Positions 63,501-64,000 of a stretch of DNA of 64,000 bases are shown here, one piece after another. Both the position numbers and the translations under genes were made by a program. Below the pieces are notes generated by a model, which did not search any database, was not told where the DNA came from, and saw nothing but the letters and a program-made list of their open reading frames with translations. The stretch spans positions 46,298,982 through 46,362,981 of the forward strand of contig CM019237.1 in the NCBI GenBank assembly GCA_009741485.1, read 5' to 3'. Source of the DNA: Malurus cyaneus samueli (lineage: Eukaryota; Chordata; Aves; Passeriformes; Maluridae). Position 1 is the first letter of the stretch; each line of letters begins with the position of its first letter.

Positions 63501-63574
63501 CACCCTTACAGAAACAGGCTCCCAGCTCTCTGGTGCTCACCCTTACAGAACCAGGCTCCCAGCTCTCTGGAGAG
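63501..63574. repeat. 37-bp tandem duplication
   Basis: CACCCTTACAGAAACAGGCT begins at 63501 and recurs at 63538 with one difference (ACAGGCT against CCAGGCT). The following CCCAGCTCTCTGG is identical in both copies. It keeps the minus-strand frame nearly open but no gene is evident. Confidence 0.95.
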
Positions 63575-63731
63575 CAGCGATCCACTCTGTCCTTTGCCCC
63601 AACCATCATCCTGCCACCTCTATGGGCATTCTCCATCCTAAGTGAGAACAACACAGTGGCTCCCTGTCCTTGTTGGTCTCAGTCTGAACCTCTCAGTCTC
63701 CTGAAATCACAAGCGAAGCAAAGCCCCTCAC

Positions 63732-63885
63732 CTGTGACCCAGGCATGGGAAAACACTTCTCTTGCAGCAGGCAGTGTGAGAGGAAAAGCTGCATTCATGG
63801 AGCTTCCTCCAGCCATCAGCTCCTCAGGGATGAGCAGAAGCAGGATGAGGGCAAGCAGAGACACAAAGCTGGAAGCTCCTTTTCT
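63732..63885 (-). other. Candidate exon with signal-peptide-like segment
   Basis: On the minus strand an acceptor-like CGTTTCCAG precedes position 63885, and the donor GGGTCACAG/GTGAGG follows position 63732, bounding 154 bp. One frame is open throughout: RKGASSFVSLLALILLLLIP, then EELMAGG and about 25 more residues. The 12-14 residue hydrophobic core followed by small residues looks like a secretory signal peptide. An in-frame TAA lies just upstream of the acceptor and there is no ATG before the core, so a start would have to come from an upstream exon or have been lost. The exon would end in phase 1. I do not recognise the family, and chance is a real alternative. Confidence 0.2.
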
Positions 63886-64000
63886 CTGGAAACGTTATAA
63901 ATGAGGAATGCAAAATAGGCAGAAAACGGAGAACCAATTCACAGTACGTACACAGAACAGAGATGTGGGCAGGAAAGAGAAGGAAAATAGGAAGAGGTTT
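63886..64000. other. Noncoding end of window
   Basis: Unique A-rich sequence. Nothing recognisable. Any upstream exon of the minus-strand candidate would lie here or beyond the window. Confidence 0.5.

Noticed and set aside
9361..63574. Direct repeats considered as CRISPR arrays
   Set aside because: Each consists of two unit copies in tandem at unrelated sites, with no spacer series or cas genes, in vertebrate DNA.

Overview
The window reads as nuclear DNA of a bird, most likely a passerine. Three things point there. Fragments of CR1 retrotransposons, the main avian LINE family, are present, one of them with the degenerate ATTCTGTG-type 8-mer tail. There is a solo LTR whose 3' third resembles ERVL-type LTRs that I associate with passerine genomes. 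The DNA is otherwise AT-rich, CpG-poor and interrupted by an assembly gap. Nothing looks prokaryotic or organellar: no operons, no tRNA or rRNA genes, no CRISPR arrays.

I found no protein-coding gene that I can name. The open frames are short (up to about 158 codons), overlap freely on both strands and match no family I recognise, apart from CR1 reverse-transcriptase remnants. The window is best read as an intergenic stretch or part of a very large intron. It holds scattered transposon fossils, simple repeats and a few segments that may be regulatory or exonic.

Layout. 1-13.9 kb: unique AT-rich DNA with a 16-base gap (6221-6236), a 34-bp tandem duplication near 9.36 kb and a splice-flanked open segment near 4.0 kb. 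13.9-24 kb: CR1 fragments at 13.9 (-), 17.7 (-, weak) and 23.4 kb (+, internally deleted), a two-phase hexamer microsatellite at 21.6 kb and a poly-A-tailed CpG-rich insert at 22.1 kb. 24.2-24.6 kb: an AT-rich block dense in homeodomain and octamer words that could be a conserved enhancer. 24.6-44 kb: mostly unique sequence with a (TG) repeat, an A/C-rich tract, a short CR1 piece at 37.0 kb and small tandem duplications. 44.6 kb: a perfect 17-bp hairpin directly after a 26-bp-period duplication. 46.6-47.4 kb: the most promoter-like segment (purine tract, GC box, CCAAT box, raised CpG, strong splice donor). 50.4 kb: long poly-A/AAC tract. 52.6 kb: CR1 3' end. 54.0-55.0 kb: a 961-bp solo LTR with exact 5-bp target-site duplications and a strong G-quadruplex motif. 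55-64 kb: unique DNA with short hairpins near 61.1 and 61.5 kb and a candidate minus-strand exon with a hydrophobic, signal-peptide-like stretch at 63.7-63.9 kb.

No gene network can be described from this window. The confident content is the solo LTR, the CR1 fragments and the simple repeats. The promoter, exon and enhancer readings are inferences from sequence appearance and need alignment or RNA data.
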